DNA of 64,000 bases from Setophaga petechia. Its lineage: Eukaryota; Chordata; Aves; Passeriformes; Parulidae. Below the pieces are notes generated by a model. The model was not told the origin of the DNA and made no database searches. It was given only the letters and a program-made list of their open reading frames with translations. The stretch spans positions 1,302,001-1,366,000 of the forward strand of contig JANCRA010000012.1 in the NCBI GenBank assembly GCA_024362935.1, in the 5' to 3' direction. The position numbers and the translations under genes are program-made. Shown in pieces: positions 62,401-64,000 of this stretch (its first letter is position 1; every line of letters starts with the position of its first letter).

Positions 62401-64000
62401 CCTGAAGAACCTCAGTTTATATGAGACAAGTACAAGGAGGAATGTGAATGTGTATCCTTCAACCAGACTATGTGCAATCAGTTCTGTAGCATGACAAATG
62501 AAAACATTTCCTCAAAATAAAATCTAAGCATAGGATCAATAGGTCTGTTTTTAAAAGATAAAACCAAACATGCAAATCTAATGGAAAGAAGAAGCAGCCT
62601 TAAGACTGGTGTTATATTACATTTTTTTTGTTGGAAGCTGAGAACAAATAGGTAAATTTTGCACACTCTCTTTTTTCCTTTCATTATATTGTTTTGTTTT
62701 GTTTTGTTCTGGTTTAAATTCTTCTATATCATTTCCATCTCAGCATCATTCCTGTTTGCTGTTGGCTTAAATGTCTGCCTTTGAGATATTAACAGATAAG
62801 TTCTAAAGTGAATCAATGATCCTATCCATGCTCTGTGGGAAGAAGATTATAAATAAATAATAATAAATAATAATTGTATTTTGGAAGAAGTAGCTCTCCT
62901 CAGATCAAGGCCTGGAAATGTTGCATAGTACTAATGTTGTTCGATTTATTGCTCTGTTTCTTAATTACCTCTGGAAAAAATAGGCAAATATTTCTTGCTG
63001 TTAGGAAGCTCTCATCAAAAGCATACCATACATAGGTCCCCACTTCACACAAAGCATGAGAATATGAAATTAGCATTTTAAACTCTGTTCTTTAACCTTG
63101 TTATTATAATCTCTGCCTATTATAATGTAAAATATTGCAGCTCCTGTTAAGAAATGCAATAGTAACATGTAGAAGAAAATATGTTAATGCTTGCATCATC
63201 GGGCTTACAAGGTACAGCTAAAGCTTTAAATTATATTTAAACATATATTTTTATGAATTAATTTAATTTTTTGCTATATTTTAGAGCATTACTAATAATG
63301 CTATTAGTCCTTTTTATGTAAGCAAATCACATATGTTTGGGTTTTTTTTCTTTATTTTGTTCCTGATTCTTTCCTGTGAGTTTCAGCAATCAGAAATTCT
63401 AAGTCCAAACCTTCCAAGGAATCATGTTAAATAAAAGCTTTGTTAAATTATTGGATTTTTTTTTCCTCTGAAATAAAAACTCTGACTCTGAAACCTACAG
63501 TGTTGGCTGGCAGTATCTAAAATGATTAAATCCCTGCAGTCAATTCCTTTTTTCTTGGCTGTTGGAAAGAATAAGCAAAACAGATGTACAAGAATTTCAC
63601 AGTCTGAGGCAGCAGAATAGGTGTTGAACAAGAAGGTTTCACCTTTACCCTAATTCAATTAACAAGTTTCAGTTTCCTGAAACTGCTGCTTCAGTTGCCA
63701 GATTAAATTGTTTCTCAAATATCACAAACTATGCCATCTCAGATGAAGATGGCTGGCTAGAAAGATTGAATGATTTATTAACTCTTTTATGTCGGCAGAG
63801 TTTTTCCTTTAATAATCTCAGAAGTTATTTTCTTTAATTAAAGGAATTACTCAGAAGAGATGAAAATTTTGAAGGTGACCATAATTTGAAATTATGATCA
63901 TCCCTTGACAATCTTCTGTTATTAACCTGTTACAATTGTCCAGTTTGGGTACTGCAGTAGAAGAGAAATATCAGGAAACTGGAAACAAGATAGAGGAGGG
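62401..64000. other. intergenic, nothing recognised
   Basis: AT-rich sequence with a short (AAT)n run near 62850-62875. No gene seen up to the window edge. Confidence 0.6.

Overview
This window looks like avian nuclear DNA, most likely from a passerine (songbird). It is AT-rich and has a split gene with consensus GT-AG introns. Its repeats are bird-type: CR1 LINE 3' ends, a tRNA-Ile-derived SINE with a CR1-like tail (the TguSINE1 type of songbirds), and several LTR fragments that I recognise from songbird endogenous retroviruses. I see no bacterial-style genes, CRISPR arrays or functional tRNA/rRNA genes.

The only protein-coding gene I can support is POT1 (protection of telomeres 1), on the minus strand. 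Nine coding exons lie between 36768 (start codon) and 4043. They join without a frame break into the first 380 codons. The gene runs off the left edge, so the rest of OB2 and the C-terminal region are missing. A probable 5'UTR exon (40147-40232) and a CpG-rich promoter (about 41100-41460) lie upstream. Residues from about 150 onward match the N-terminal OB folds of vertebrate POT1. Before them, five exons encode about 149 residues that mammalian POT1 lacks, and residues 40-106 look like a further OB fold of the same family.

Layout: 1-4042 is intron beyond the last visible exon. 4043-36779 holds POT1 coding exons with large, mostly plain introns that carry one SINE, two CR1 tails and an AT/AC microsatellite. 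36780-41000 is the 5'UTR exon plus introns and an LTR fragment. 41100-41460 is the CpG-rich promoter, with a G-rich hexamer array and a perfect NRF1-type site. 41500-44640 contains a direct duplication of about 430 bp, two further GC-rich patches, an AT palindromic tract and a poly-A tract. 44640-64000 is a gene-poor flank with CR1 and LTR remnants and one inverted repeat pair. In human the region upstream of POT1 is a gene-poor interval toward GRM8, which fits.

The POT1 exons encode the part of the shelterin subunit that binds single-stranded telomeric DNA. Everything right of about 41.5 kb is non-coding as far as I can see.
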